In this document: piece by piece, positions 11,378 through 19,460 of the stretch
Position numbering within the stretch: position 1 is the first letter of the stretch
Layout: each line of letters begins with the position of its first letter
Assembly (NCBI RefSeq): GCF_013408245.1
Contig: NZ_JACBYS010000009.1
Coordinates: 62,001 to 126,000, forward strand
DNA length: 64,000 bases
Direction: 5' to 3'
Origin: Duganella sp. 1224
GTDB lineage: Bacteria; Pseudomonadota; Gammaproteobacteria; Burkholderiales; Burkholderiaceae_D
Notes under the pieces: model-generated
The model's database searches: none
What the model saw: the letters and a program-made list of their open reading frames with translations, nothing else
What the model was told of the DNA's origin: nothing
Program-made: the position numbers and the translations under genes

Positions 11378-12048
11378 TAGCGGCGCCGCCATACCACGCT
11401 GCCGGCGTGCCGGCGCGGAAACGCCGCCGCGCGGAGGTAGCAGTCATCGATAAACCATGCTGTGACGAAGATGAAACCGCGCGCTTCCAGAAAGCCGCGA
11501 ATCGCCGCCCGCGCCGGCTGGTGATTGTGTTCGACGGTGATAATGTTGAAGGTGTGGCGCTCGAAAGGAAAACTCCGCAGCAGCGCCAATTCGCTGCCTT
11601 CGGTATCCAGGCTCCAGTAGTCGATGACGGCGGGCGCCCGCGCCTGCGACAGCGCGGTGGCGAGGGTCATGGTGCGCTTGCTGACCAGCGGCGGATGGCC
11701 AGCGGCATCCAGCGTCAGGCGCTGGGTTCTCACGGCGTGCGCCAGTTGCGCGGGGGCGAATGCGTTGACCAGGCCGCCAAGTGTGCCGGCCGCTTCCAGA
11801 AAAGGCAGGTCGGCCACGCGGTCGTACAGGCAGGCGTTCAGGCATTGGCAGTTTCGGTTGCGGATCAGCCGCTGGTAAAACGTGGTGTTGGGTTCGACGC
11901 ACAGGCCGCGCCAGCCGAACTCGCGCTCCAGCAGCGCGGTGTTGCTGCTGCGGAGGCCGTCGGCGGCGCCGGTGTCGAGGAAGTAGCCGTTGCGCTGGCC
12001 GTTGAGCAGTTGCAGCACCAACTGGTCCTGGCCGAATTGCGAGGGCAT
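11374..12048 (-). CDS. FkbM family methyltransferase
   Basis: A 224-residue SAM-dependent methyltransferase. Motif I is YFLDTGAADGLRSSNT (residues about 22-37), the acidic adenosine-binding loop lies in GLCVEPN, and the family-typical YWSLDTEGSELALL is near residue 145. FkbM enzymes usually O-methylate hydroxyl groups on natural products or surface glycans. It is the last gene of a three-gene operon, 12 bases after the oxygenase gene, with AGGG upstream of its ATG. Context suggests that it acts after the hydroxylase-like enzyme, possibly on the same substrate; this is inference. The true substrate could equally be a sugar. Confidence 0.87.
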   Translation of the reverse strand: MPSQFGQDQLVLQLLNGQRNGYFLDTGAADGLRSSNTALLEREFGWRGLCVEPNTTFYQRLIRNRNCQCLNACLYDRVADLPFLEAAGTLGGLVNAFAPAQLAHAVRTQRLTLDAAGHPPLVSKRTMTLATALSQARAPAVIDYWSLDTEGSELALLRSFPFERHTFNIITVEHNHQPARAAIRGFLEARGFIFVTAWFIDDCYLRAAAFPRRHAGSVVWRRRY

Positions 12049-12060
12049 GGTGGCGCCCTG

Positions 12061-13362
12061 TCAGCGATGGCGGCTGAAGGCTGGCGAGCGCCATGCGCTG
12101 TCTTGCCGTGCCCAGCGCGCGGCGAGGTCCGGGCGGCTGCTCAGGCTGCGATGCAACTGGTCTTGTTCGCGGTGGCCATACAACAGCGTGACGTTGATGC
12201 GGTGATGTTCGAATCCCGGCTTGAAATGGACCGCGTGGGTGCCGTGGAACAGGTCGGAGTTGAACAGCACGCAGCGGTTTTGCCGGTAGGGGATATAGGT
12301 CGCTTTTGCCCGGTTCTCGCGCAGGAAGGCCTTGATGATGTCGGTTCGGCCGTTGTAGGTGTGGAAGTCCCACGCCAGCGGGGCGTCGACGTCGTAGACC
12401 TTCATGCCGCCGGTCTCCGGTGACAAGTTGCAGTCGTCCGGCGTCAGCCAGAAGTTGACGTTGACGGCGGCGAAGTCGGCGTGCAGGTTGACGTCTTCCG
12501 GCAGGTCGCCGGCGTTCTTGAAGCCCCAGATTTGCCGTAGCGGGTAGCGTGGCGTGATGACGCGCGGCAGCGCTGCCTGCAATTCCTGCGCGACCTGCAG
12601 CAGCAGCGCGCAATGGAAGCCGTCCTGGAAGAATGCGCCGAAGCGGTTGTACGCATAGCGGATGCCGGTCCAGACGGTGGCTTGCAGGGCGAAGCGGTGC
12701 AGGCCTTGCAGCGCCTCTGGCGTCAGGAAGTCGTCGATCACGACCAGGCCGTCGCCTTGCTCCAGGAAGCGCGCTTCGATGTCGCGCGGGTTCCAGCCGG
12801 GAGACAGCGCGCGCGGCACGCGGCCGGCTGGCGGCAGGTGCACGATGCGGTTGTAGAGGTGGCCGATCTGGGCGCGCTCGCTGTCGCTCATCGGTCTGCG
12901 CGCTTCGTCGTGGCCGGCGGCAGCCATGTGGTCGGCCAGTTGGTGGTAGGTGTGGATGGCGGCGTCGAAGCTGGCGTCCAGCAGGTTCAGGCTACGCAGG
13001 TAGGCGAACTGGCCGGCGTCGTGGCGCAGCTTGCTGACGGTGAGGGTGTCGCGTGGCACGCGCGGCAGGGCGTGGCTGGCGGCGATGCGGTCCGGGTGCC
13101 AGTGGCTGCGCCAGCGGTGGGCCAGCAGCTTGCCCAGGTGCTCAGTCAAGGCAAAGTCGCCTTGCCGCATCGCGCGGTCCAGCTCGGTTTGCGCCCACTG
13201 GAAGGCGGAGTCGTCGGCTGACAGTTCTTGCCGCCACAGGGAGTCCGCGGCGTTGGTGTGGCCGTTTTTGAGGAGCGTGAGCAGCAATCGGCGTCGCGCG
13301 GCCGGCGCGTCCCGCGGCGTCGGCGGCTTGGAGCGCGCGGGCAACAGGTCGGCGAAGTTCAT
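12061..13362 (-). CDS. 2-oxoglutarate/Fe(II)-dependent oxygenase-like protein
   Basis: A 433-residue protein with a helical N-terminal half (about 1-195, rich in short helices, perhaps TPR-like) and a double-stranded beta-helix C-terminal half. The iron ligands are readable: VNLHADFAAVN gives His294-x-Asp296, and LFNSDLFHGTHAVHF gives the distal histidine (His373 or His376). EHHRINVTLLYG supplies Arg388 for 2-oxoglutarate. This is the pattern of prolyl-hydroxylase-like dioxygenases, which hydroxylate peptide side chains or small molecules. The start overlaps the stop of the repeat-protein gene by 4 bases (ATGA), showing translational coupling, and the methyltransferase follows 12 bases downstream. 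Confidence 0.78.
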   Translation of the reverse strand: MNFADLLPARSKPPTPRDAPAARRRLLLTLLKNGHTNAADSLWRQELSADDSAFQWAQTELDRAMRQGDFALTEHLGKLLAHRWRSHWHPDRIAASHALPRVPRDTLTVSKLRHDAGQFAYLRSLNLLDASFDAAIHTYHQLADHMAAAGHDEARRPMSDSERAQIGHLYNRIVHLPPAGRVPRALSPGWNPRDIEARFLEQGDGLVVIDDFLTPEALQGLHRFALQATVWTGIRYAYNRFGAFFQDGFHCALLLQVAQELQAALPRVITPRYPLRQIWGFKNAGDLPEDVNLHADFAAVNVNFWLTPDDCNLSPETGGMKVYDVDAPLAWDFHTYNGRTDIIKAFLRENRAKATYIPYRQNRCVLFNSDLFHGTHAVHFKPGFEHHRINVTLLYGHREQDQLHRSLSSRPDLAARWARQDSAWRSPAFSRHR

Positions 13363-14258
13363 GGCCGCTCGTCCAGCGCGCCGGAACGGATCAGGTGGCG
13401 CGCGTAGCTGGTCAGTGCTTCCAGCGTGATGATGACGTGGCTGGTGCCGAGGAAGCGTTCGGTGTTCAGCGTGGTGGCGGTGGTTATGGGCGAGCGCGTC
13501 ATGCCGGTGTGCGTGAAGGGTGTGGTGCTTGGGTGCGTTTTCTCGGTGGTTTCGGTGATGTAGGTTTTCCAGGTGACGGCGGTGAGTGTGCCGCTCAGGT
13601 CGGTGCCGGTGCTGTCGGTGCCAGTGCTGTCCGTGCCAGTGCTGTCCGTGCCGGTGCTGTCGGTGGCGTCCGTGCCGGTGCTGTCGGTGGCGTCCGTGCC
13701 GGTGCTGTCCGTCGCGTCATCGGTGCCAGTGCTGTCGGTGGCATCGTCGGTGCCGGTTTCGTCGGTCCCGGTGCTGTCGGTGGCATTAGTGGCATCGGTG
13801 GCATCGGTGGCATCGTCCGTGCCGTCTTCGCCGAAGTGGTGCCAGCGGCCGAAGATCACTTGCAGCCAGTTGTCGTCCAGCTTGATGCGGGCGGTGTCGT
13901 GCAGCGCGAAATGGGCCAGCGCGGATACCACGTGATGGGCGCGCTGCTCGATGACCGCGGCGGACAAGTCCCGCACAAAGCCTTGTTGCGTGATGGCTTT
14001 GCCGTCGCTGCGCATGGCGTAATCGCGGAACCAGGAGATCAGGTAGTTATTGGCCAGGCAGGCGTAGATCAGGTGGTTCATCGCCGCCGCTTCCTCGGGC
14101 GGGATGCGCTTGCCGTTGACGTATTCCGAGGCGATCTGTGCCGGATCGGTGATGAACTGCTCGCGCAGAAGAAAGTCCGACGCCAGCGCGCGGAACAGGG
14201 CGTCAAGCCGCCGTTGCAGTGCGAGTTGTTTGCGTGAACCGCTTGGGTAAGTGTCCAT
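13359..14258 (-). CDS. Unrecognised protein with helical N-terminal domain and Thr/Asp/Ser/Gly repeat
   Basis: A 299-residue protein that opens a three-gene operon. Residues 1-145 form a helical domain; its first part (ALASDFLLREQF-x-TDP, residues 24-39, followed by PPEEAAAMN) resembles the short helical leader-like domains of Nif11 or LigA-like RiPP precursors. Residues 147-223 are a repeat of the pentad TDSTG and variants (TDATDSTGTD). Then comes a Thr-rich stretch and a C-terminal helix (LEALTSYARHLIRSG). There is no signal peptide or membrane segment. A strong GGAGG site precedes ATG 14258. The operon partners are a hydroxylase-like oxygenase and a methyltransferase, so it could be their substrate. 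No function is established. Confidence 0.7.
   Translation of the reverse strand: MDTYPSGSRKQLALQRRLDALFRALASDFLLREQFITDPAQIASEYVNGKRIPPEEAAAMNHLIYACLANNYLISWFRDYAMRSDGKAITQQGFVRDLSAAVIEQRAHHVVSALAHFALHDTARIKLDDNWLQVIFGRWHHFGEDGTDDATDATDATNATDSTGTDETGTDDATDSTGTDDATDSTGTDATDSTGTDATDSTGTDSTGTDSTGTDSTGTDLSGTLTAVTWKTYITETTEKTHPSTTPFTHTGMTRSPITTATTLNTERFLGTSHVIITLEALTSYARHLIRSGALDERP
13590..13820 (-). repeat. In-frame tandem repeat encoding Thr-Asp/Ser-Thr-Gly-Thr-Asp units
   Basis: About 230 bp of imperfect tandem repeat with a 15-bp core unit (coding STGTD) and longer 24- to 27-bp compound units (adding DATD). The unit length is a multiple of three, so copy-number changes keep the frame. The most uniform copies are at the 3' end of the repeat (13590-13665), where four STGTD units follow one another almost identically, which is where recent expansion would be expected. 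Confidence 0.88.
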
Positions 14259-14374
14259 TGGCGCCTCCTCGATGGCAATGGTTGAGCATCGAGTCTAGGC
14301 GCCAGCGTAAAGGCGGTCTATGTGAATCCGGGCTGGATTTGATGAGCGCCAAACAATGGCGAAATAGTGAGGTG

Positions 14375-14395
14375 GGCCGGCCGCGCGGACCGGCC
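14375..14395 (-). terminator. Weak hairpin after the nitroreductase gene
   Basis: GGCCGG (14375-14380) and CCGGCC (14390-14395) flank a self-complementary loop just beyond the nitroreductase stop. There is no T-run on either strand, so this is at best a weak terminator separating the gene from the repeat-protein operon downstream. Confidence 0.3.
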
Positions 14396-14401
14396 GTTTG
14401 C

Positions 14402-15040
14402 TTAGTTCAGCTCGGTGACCATCTTGCCGATCGGGCGGCGCACCTTTTTCAGGTTGACCAGCCAGTCGCTGTCGGCCTTGCGGTAGCCCAGCGGCAGGAT
14501 CACCACGCTGCGCAGGTGGCGCTCTTTCAGGCCCAGGATCCGGTCGACGGCGGCCGGATCGAAGCCTTCCATCGGCGTGCTGTCGATGCCTTGCTCGGCG
14601 GCGGCCACCAGTGCCACGCCCAGCGCGATGTAGGCCTGGCGCGCGGCGGCGTCAAAGTTGGCCTGCTCGGTGCGGGCGGCGATGATGCCGTGCAGCTGCT
14701 TGCGGTAGGCTTCCCAGCCTTCATTGATGAAGCCGCGCACTTCGTTGGTGTAGTCGAAGGCGGCGTCAATGCGCGCCGGGGTGATGTTGTCCCAGGCCGC
14801 GAACACCAGCAAGTGCGAGGCGTCGGTCACTTGCGACTGGTTCCACGCCACTTCGCGGATCTTGGCGCGCAGGTCAGGATTCTTCACCACGAACACCTCG
14901 AACGGCTGCAGGCCGCTGGAGGTCGGCGCCAGGCGGATCGCTTCCAGCACATGGTTCAGCTTTTCCTCGTCCAGCTTTTTGGACGCGTCGTAGCTCTTGG
15001 TGGCGTAGCGCCAGTTCAGATGTTTGATGACATCAGTCAT
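14402..15040 (-). CDS. NAD(P)H-dependent nitroreductase (NfsB-like)
   Basis: A 212-residue flavin nitroreductase. The N-terminus (LNWRYATKSYD) carries the Arg-x-x-Thr/Ser FMN phosphate site, APTSSGLQPFEVFVV is the conserved FMN-binding loop, and LPLGYR near residue 190 closes the FMN site. Such enzymes reduce nitroaromatics and quinones with NAD(P)H in the cytoplasm. The gene is divergent from a MerR-family regulator, and its promoter has the 19-bp spacer and central dyad expected for MerR-type activation, so induction by the regulator's signal is very likely. Confidence 0.9.
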   Translation of the reverse strand: MTDVIKHLNWRYATKSYDASKKLDEEKLNHVLEAIRLAPTSSGLQPFEVFVVKNPDLRAKIREVAWNQSQVTDASHLLVFAAWDNITPARIDAAFDYTNEVRGFINEGWEAYRKQLHGIIAARTEQANFDAAARQAYIALGVALVAAAEQGIDSTPMEGFDPAAVDRILGLKERHLRSVVILPLGYRKADSDWLVNLKKVRRPIGKMVTELN

Positions 15041-15096
15041 ATCGATACTCCTATTTGTAATAAAGCCTGCCTGGGCAGGAGACGGCGGACCGATCT

Positions 15097-15127
15097 ATAA
15101 TAAGTTTCAAGTCAACTTGAGGGTCAA
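15097..15127 (-). promoter_or_regulatory. MerR-type promoter with operator in the spacer, driving the nitroreductase gene
   Basis: Reading the minus strand: -35 TTGACC (15122-15127), a 19-bp spacer (15103-15121), and -10 TATTAT (15097-15102). A perfect dyad TCAAGT-TG-ACTTGA (15107-15120) fills the spacer. An over-long 19-bp spacer with a central inverted repeat is the hallmark of promoters that MerR proteins activate by DNA distortion. The dyad also resembles the SoxR box core. Confidence 0.82.
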
Positions 15128-15134
15128 GCGGAAA

Positions 15135-15515
15135 ATGAAAATCGGTGAATTATCGCGCAAGTCGGGCCTGGCCGCCTCGGCGATCCGGTTTTATGAAGAG
15201 CAGGGGCTGCTGGCGCCGATCTCGCGCACCTCGTCCGGCTATCGCCAGTACGCCAGCAACGCGCCGGACCGGCTCAAGCTGATCCAGGGCGCCAAGAAGC
15301 TGGGCTTTTCGCTGGACGTGATCCGCGACATGCTCGACGAAAACGGCAAGTGCTCGATCGAGAAGACGATGCAACAGTCGGCCATCCTGCTGCGCGAGAT
15401 TGAAGCGCAGCAGGCGGCGCTGGAGCGCAAGCGGCAGTCGCTGCTGATCCTGCGCGCCAACCTGGGCAACTACAACATGGACGCGCCGTGCGGTGAGCCG
15501 CAGGCGGTCAACTGA
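15135..15515 (+). CDS. MerR family transcriptional regulator
   Basis: A 126-residue MerR regulator. The N-terminal winged helix-turn-helix reads MKIGELSRKSGLAASAIRFY, then EEQGLLAP and SGYRQY, followed by a coiled-coil dimerisation helix (about 80-112). The C-terminal effector region is short. It has only two cysteines (ENGKCS and APCGEP), not the four-cysteine iron-sulfur motif of SoxR, so the signal is unknown. The start is ATG 15135, which puts the first codon 8 bases from the -35 box of the divergent nitroreductase promoter. Binding at the 15107-15120 dyad should both repress this gene and control the nitroreductase. Confidence 0.9.
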   Translation: MKIGELSRKSGLAASAIRFYEEQGLLAPISRTSSGYRQYASNAPDRLKLIQGAKKLGFSLDVIRDMLDENGKCSIEKTMQQSAILLREIEAQQAALERKRQSLLILRANLGNYNMDAPCGEPQAVN

Positions 15516-16466
15516 TCACGAGAACGACAGGCCTTCCAGCGCGAAGCCCTTGATGAACTCGGCGGCGGGCAAACGCTTGCCGCCCGGTTTTTGCAGCGAG
15601 GTCAGGCGCAGCGCGCCCTGGCCACAGGCCACCACGATGCCGTGCTGGGCGTCGGCCGACAGCACCTTGCCGGCCGGGCCGCTGGCGTCCACCACCTCGG
15701 CGCCCCACAGCTTGATCACCACGTCGTTGACCGTGCCGTGCGCACCTGGGAAGGGATTGAAGGCGCGGATCTTGCGGCCGATCTCCACCGCAGATTGCGT
15801 GAAGTCCAGCGTGGCTTCTTCCTTGCTGATCTTGGCGGCGTAGGTCACGCCGTCTTCCGGCTGCACCACCGCCTCCAGCTGCTGGTGCTGGTATTTTTGC
15901 AGCGCCTCGACGATCATCTTGCCGCCCAGCGCCGCCAGCTTGTCATGCAGGCTGCCGGTGGTGTCGCTGTCCGCGATGGCCACCTTTTCAATCAGCAGCA
16001 TCGGGCCGGTGTCCAGGCCTTCTTCCATTTCCATGATGGTGATGCCGGTTTCAGCGTCGCCCGCCTCGATGGCGCGGTGGATTGGTGCGGCGCCGCGCCA
16101 GCGCGGCAGCAGCGAGCCGTGGATGTTGAGGCAGGGCTTGATGTCCAGCGTGCTGCGCGGCAGGATCAGGCCGTAGGCGGCCACCACCATCACATCGTAT
16201 GGCGTCGACAGCAGGCGCTGGTGCGCGGCCCTGGCTTCCTCGGCGCGCTGCGGGTCCTTGCTGTCCATGCGCAGCGACAGCGGCTGCAGCACATCGATGC
16301 CTTTTGACACGGCGTACTGCTTGACCGCCGACGGCTGCAACTGCATGCCGCGGCCGGCGGGACGGTCCGGCTGGGTCAGCACCAGCGGGATCTCAAAGCC
16401 GGCCTCGTGCAGCGATTGCAGGGCCACGGCGGCAAATTCCGGGGTGCCGGCGAAGATGACTTTCAT
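15516..16466 (-). CDS. fmt: Methionyl-tRNA formyltransferase
   Basis: A 316-residue Fmt, which formylates initiator Met-tRNA with 10-formyltetrahydrofolate. MKVIFAGTPEFAAVAL opens the Rossmann-type domain, LNIHGSLLPRWRGAAP is the catalytic Asn-x-His-x-Ser-x-Leu-Pro-x-x-Arg-Gly motif, and the C-terminal OB domain starts near residue 210. The start is ATG 16466; an in-frame ATG at 16481 would overlap the def stop (TGATG) and cannot be excluded. def lies directly upstream on the same strand, the classic def-fmt operon for starting and then deformylating nascent proteins. The 3' end abuts the stop of the MerR gene with no intervening bases. Confidence 0.96.
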   Translation of the reverse strand: MKVIFAGTPEFAAVALQSLHEAGFEIPLVLTQPDRPAGRGMQLQPSAVKQYAVSKGIDVLQPLSLRMDSKDPQRAEEARAAHQRLLSTPYDVMVVAAYGLILPRSTLDIKPCLNIHGSLLPRWRGAAPIHRAIEAGDAETGITIMEMEEGLDTGPMLLIEKVAIADSDTTGSLHDKLAALGGKMIVEALQKYQHQQLEAVVQPEDGVTYAAKISKEEATLDFTQSAVEIGRKIRAFNPFPGAHGTVNDVVIKLWGAEVVDASGPAGKVLSADAQHGIVVACGQGALRLTSLQKPGGKRLPAAEFIKGFALEGLSFS

Positions 16467-16480
16467 GGCGGCGCCAGCCA

Positions 16481-17023
16481 TCAGTAGCGGCGGCCCTGCG
16501 CGCGCAGCTGGGCTTCGCGCTGAATGCCGCGCTCTTCCTTCTGCAGCTTGGTCTTGATGCGGTTGCGCTTCAGCGGCGACAGGTACTCGACAAAGACCTT
16601 GCCTTTCAGGTGGTCCATCTCGTGCTGGATGCACACGGCCAGCAGGCCGTCGGCGTCCACTTCAAACGGCTGGCCCTTGACGTCGAAGGCGCGCACCTTG
16701 ACCTTGGTCGGACGCTCGACGCCGTCGTAGATGCCCGGCACCGACAGGCAGCCTTCCTCGTACAGCTGCTTGTCGTCGCTGGCCCACAGGATTTCCGGGT
16801 TGATGAAGGCGGTCAGCGCGTTCTTTTCCTCGGTGATGTCGATGACGATCACCTGCTCGTGCACGTCCACCTGGGTGGCGGCCAGGCCGATGCCGGGCGC
16901 GTCGTACATGGTCTCGGCCATGTCGGCCACCAGTTTCTCCAGGCGCTCGTCAAACACGGTGACCGGCGCGGCAACCTTGTGCAGGCGTGGATCGGGGTAA
17001 CGCAGAATATTTAAAATAGCCAT
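16481..17023 (-). CDS. def: Peptide deformylase
   Basis: A 180-residue peptide deformylase that removes the formyl group from nascent peptides. All three metal-site motifs are present: GIGLAATQ, EEGCLSVPG and QHEMDHLKG (His-Glu-x-x-x-His). Size is normal for the family. It is the first gene of the def-fmt pair and is divergent from the LysM gene across about 170 bases. Confidence 0.97.
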   Translation of the reverse strand: MAILNILRYPDPRLHKVAAPVTVFDERLEKLVADMAETMYDAPGIGLAATQVDVHEQVIVIDITEEKNALTAFINPEILWASDDKQLYEEGCLSVPGIYDGVERPTKVKVRAFDVKGQPFEVDADGLLAVCIQHEMDHLKGKVFVEYLSPLKRNRIKTKLQKEERGIQREAQLRAQGRRY

Positions 17024-17196
17024 GATAACTAAGTGAAAACTATGTGATTGCCCTGCTAATGCAGCCAGCGCGCGGCGATCGGTGAAGGCGCGGTTTCGCT
17101 TGCTAGTTCAGGGTTTTATGGGCAGAATTTGATTCAATTTGGCAAGCTTTACTGCTTGGCTGTCGTGTGCCTGCGGCGCACTTACTGGATCTATTA

Positions 17197-18291
17197 ATGA
17201 AAAATTTTAGCACAGTCGGTCGTCGTCTGGTCTGGGTCACGCTTTTTGCCGCCTCGGCGGCATCGTCTGCGCCGCTGGTGTGCGCATTCCGCGCCGACGC
17301 CCCGGACCAGCACGTGGTGGTCAAGGGCGACACGCTGTGGGACATTTCCGGCACCTTCCTGCAAAAACCGTGGTGCTGGCCCACCGTGTGGGGCATGAAC
17401 CGCGACGAGATCGCCAACCCGCACTGGATCTATCCGGGCCAGATCATCTGGTTCGACCGCGCCGCCGGCCGCCTGCGGCTGGGCCAGCCGATCGCCGCCG
17501 GCGCCAACGATGCCGGCGCCCAGCGCCTGAGCCCGCGCGTGCGCACCGAGGGCCTGGGCGCCGACGCCGTGCCATCGATCGCGCCGGGCGACATCGAACC
17601 GTTCCTGACCCAGCCGCTGATCGTCGAGGATGACGAGCTCAGCAACGCGCCGCGCATCGTCGCCACCCAGGAGGGCCGGGTATTCCTCGGCAAGGGCGAC
17701 AAGGCCTATGTGCGCGGCGCGCTGGACGGCAACAGCGCGTTCCAGGTGTTCCGTCCGGGCGCGCCGCTGAAGGACCCGGTCACCAAGCAGGTGATCGGCT
17801 ACGAGGCCTTTTATTTAGGCACGATGAAATTGCAGGCCGAGGCCCGGCCGGGCGCGGGCAGCGACGTGCACACCTTCAGCGTCACCACCGCCGCCCAGGA
17901 AATCGGCAAGGGCGACCAGCTGCGCGCGGTGCCGCCGACACCGCTGCAGAATTATGTGCCGCACCCGCCCGCCCAGCCGCTCGATGCGCGCGTGGTGGCG
18001 GTGTACGGCGGCGTCACCCACGCCGGCCAGAACCAGATTGTCAGCATTAATCGCGGAAAGCTTGACGGACTCGATATCGGGTCCGTGCTGCAGCTGTACC
18101 ATGCGGGAGCGACTGTCAGCGATTCCACGGCCAAAAAGGGCTGGTTCGGGCGCGAGCAGCAGGTCAAGCTGCCGGATGAGGAAGTGGGCAGCTTGTTTAT
18201 CTTCCGCACGTTCAAGCATATTTCCTATGGCTTGATCATGCAGGTCACGGCGCCGGTGCAGATCGGCGACGTCGCCAAGTCGCCGGAGTAA
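17197..18291 (+). CDS. LysM domain exported protein
   Basis: A 364-residue protein with a signal peptide (LVWVTLFAASAASSAPLVCA) and a LysM domain at about residues 38-90 (QHVVVKGDTLWDISGTFL to PGQIIWF), which binds peptidoglycan. The rest (about 100-364) is a conserved but uncharacterised region seen in proteins of this neighbourhood in betaproteobacteria. The start is ATG 17197, which gives the signal peptide. dprA follows 8 bases after the stop, so the genes are probably co-transcribed; a functional link to DNA uptake is not established. Confidence 0.88.
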   Translation: MKNFSTVGRRLVWVTLFAASAASSAPLVCAFRADAPDQHVVVKGDTLWDISGTFLQKPWCWPTVWGMNRDEIANPHWIYPGQIIWFDRAAGRLRLGQPIAAGANDAGAQRLSPRVRTEGLGADAVPSIAPGDIEPFLTQPLIVEDDELSNAPRIVATQEGRVFLGKGDKAYVRGALDGNSAFQVFRPGAPLKDPVTKQVIGYEAFYLGTMKLQAEARPGAGSDVHTFSVTTAAQEIGKGDQLRAVPPTPLQNYVPHPPAQPLDARVVAVYGGVTHAGQNQIVSINRGKLDGLDIGSVLQLYHAGATVSDSTAKKGWFGREQQVKLPDEEVGSLFIFRTFKHISYGLIMQVTAPVQIGDVAKSPE

Positions 18292-18299
18292 GCCGCGCC

Positions 18300-19418
18300 G
18301 TGCAAGCCACGGACCCACCTGCCAAAACGACGTTGCCAGCGCTGGCCGGCTGGCTGCGTCTGCAACAGACCGACCACGTCGGCCTGCTGACCGCGCATCG
18401 CCTGCTGGAGCACTTCAAGACACCCGACGCCATCTTTGCCGCCAGCCGCGAGGCGCTGCTGGGCGTGGCACGGCCGCGGCAGGCCGACGCGCTGCTGGGC
18501 GCGCCGCCGCCCGGCCTCGACGCCCAGCTGGACGCGATGCTGGCGTGGCAGGAACAGCCGGGCAACCTGCTGCTGCCGTTCGGCCATCCGGCCTATCCCG
18601 ACTATTTGCGCCACATCATCGGCGCACCGCTGCTGCTGTTCGTCAAGGGCCGGGTGCAGCTGCTGCCGCAGCGCTCGGTGGCGGTGGTGGGCGCGCGCAA
18701 CGCCAGCCGCCAGGGCCTGCTGAACGCCGAGCGCCTGGCGCAGGCGCTGTCCGAGGCTGGCGTGACCATCGTCTCCGGGCTGGCGCTGGGCATCGACGCT
18801 GCCGCCCACGCCGGCGGGCTGAACGGCGCCGGCGGCACCATCGCCGTGCTCGGCACCGGCGCCGACCGCATCTATCCCGCGCGCAACGGCGCGCTGGCGC
18901 GGCGCATTGCCGAGGAGGGCTGCATCGTCAGCGAGTACGCGCTCGGCACGCCGCCGTCGCGCGACAGCTTCCCGCGCCGCAACCGCATCATCAGCGGGCT
19001 GGCGCGCGGCGTGCTGGTGGTGGAGGCGGCCGCCCAGTCCGGTTCGCTGATCACCGCCCGCCTGGCCGCCGAGCAGGGGCGCGATGTGTACGCCGTGCCC
19101 GGCTCGATTCATGCGACACTGTCCAAGGGCTGCCACCAGCTGATCCGCGACGGCGCGCGGCTGGTGGAAAGCGCCGCCGATGTGTTGTCGGCCCTGCACA
19201 TGCTGGCCGCCGCCGAGGCGGGCGCGCGGCCGGCGCTGGATGATAGTTTTGTCGACCGGGTGCTGGCGGCCATGGGCGACGATCCGGTGCAGGCCGAGAT
19301 GCTGGCCAGGCACCTGGGGCAGAGCGCCGCCGAGCTGCAGGGGCAGTTGCTGGCGCTGGAACTGGCGGGGTTGCTGGAACGGTTGCCTGGCGGCATGTTT
19401 CAGCGCTTGCGTGGCTGA
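18300..19418 (+). CDS. dprA: DNA-processing protein DprA
   Basis: A 372-residue DprA, which loads RecA on incoming single-stranded DNA during natural transformation. The Rossmann-like core holds RSVAVVGARNASRQG, IVSGLALGIDAAAHAG, GTGADRIYP, FPRRNRIISGLA and AAQSGSLITARLA, all conserved. A short N-terminal helical domain and a C-terminal winged-helix (about 305-372, QAEMLARHLGQ) complete the betaproteobacterial form. The start is GTG 18300. Its presence suggests but does not prove competence. Confidence 0.96.
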   Translation: MQATDPPAKTTLPALAGWLRLQQTDHVGLLTAHRLLEHFKTPDAIFAASREALLGVARPRQADALLGAPPPGLDAQLDAMLAWQEQPGNLLLPFGHPAYPDYLRHIIGAPLLLFVKGRVQLLPQRSVAVVGARNASRQGLLNAERLAQALSEAGVTIVSGLALGIDAAAHAGGLNGAGGTIAVLGTGADRIYPARNGALARRIAEEGCIVSEYALGTPPSRDSFPRRNRIISGLARGVLVVEAAAQSGSLITARLAAEQGRDVYAVPGSIHATLSKGCHQLIRDGARLVESAADVLSALHMLAAAEAGARPALDDSFVDRVLAAMGDDPVQAEMLARHLGQSAAELQGQLLALELAGLLERLPGGMFQRLRG

Positions 19419-19460
19419 ACGCACTTGTATCCTTTTCGTGTTAACTGATAGAGTAGAGCC

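Noticed and set aside
13590..13820. Possible CRISPR array
   Set aside because: Units are 15-27 bp, contiguous, without unique spacers, and keep a protein reading frame; no cas genes are near.
13573..13935. A plus-strand frame reading the repeat as VPVLS units
   Set aside because: Repeats of 15 bp are open in several frames. The minus-strand reading has a strong ribosome site, is coupled to the next gene, and has a non-repetitive domain on each side.
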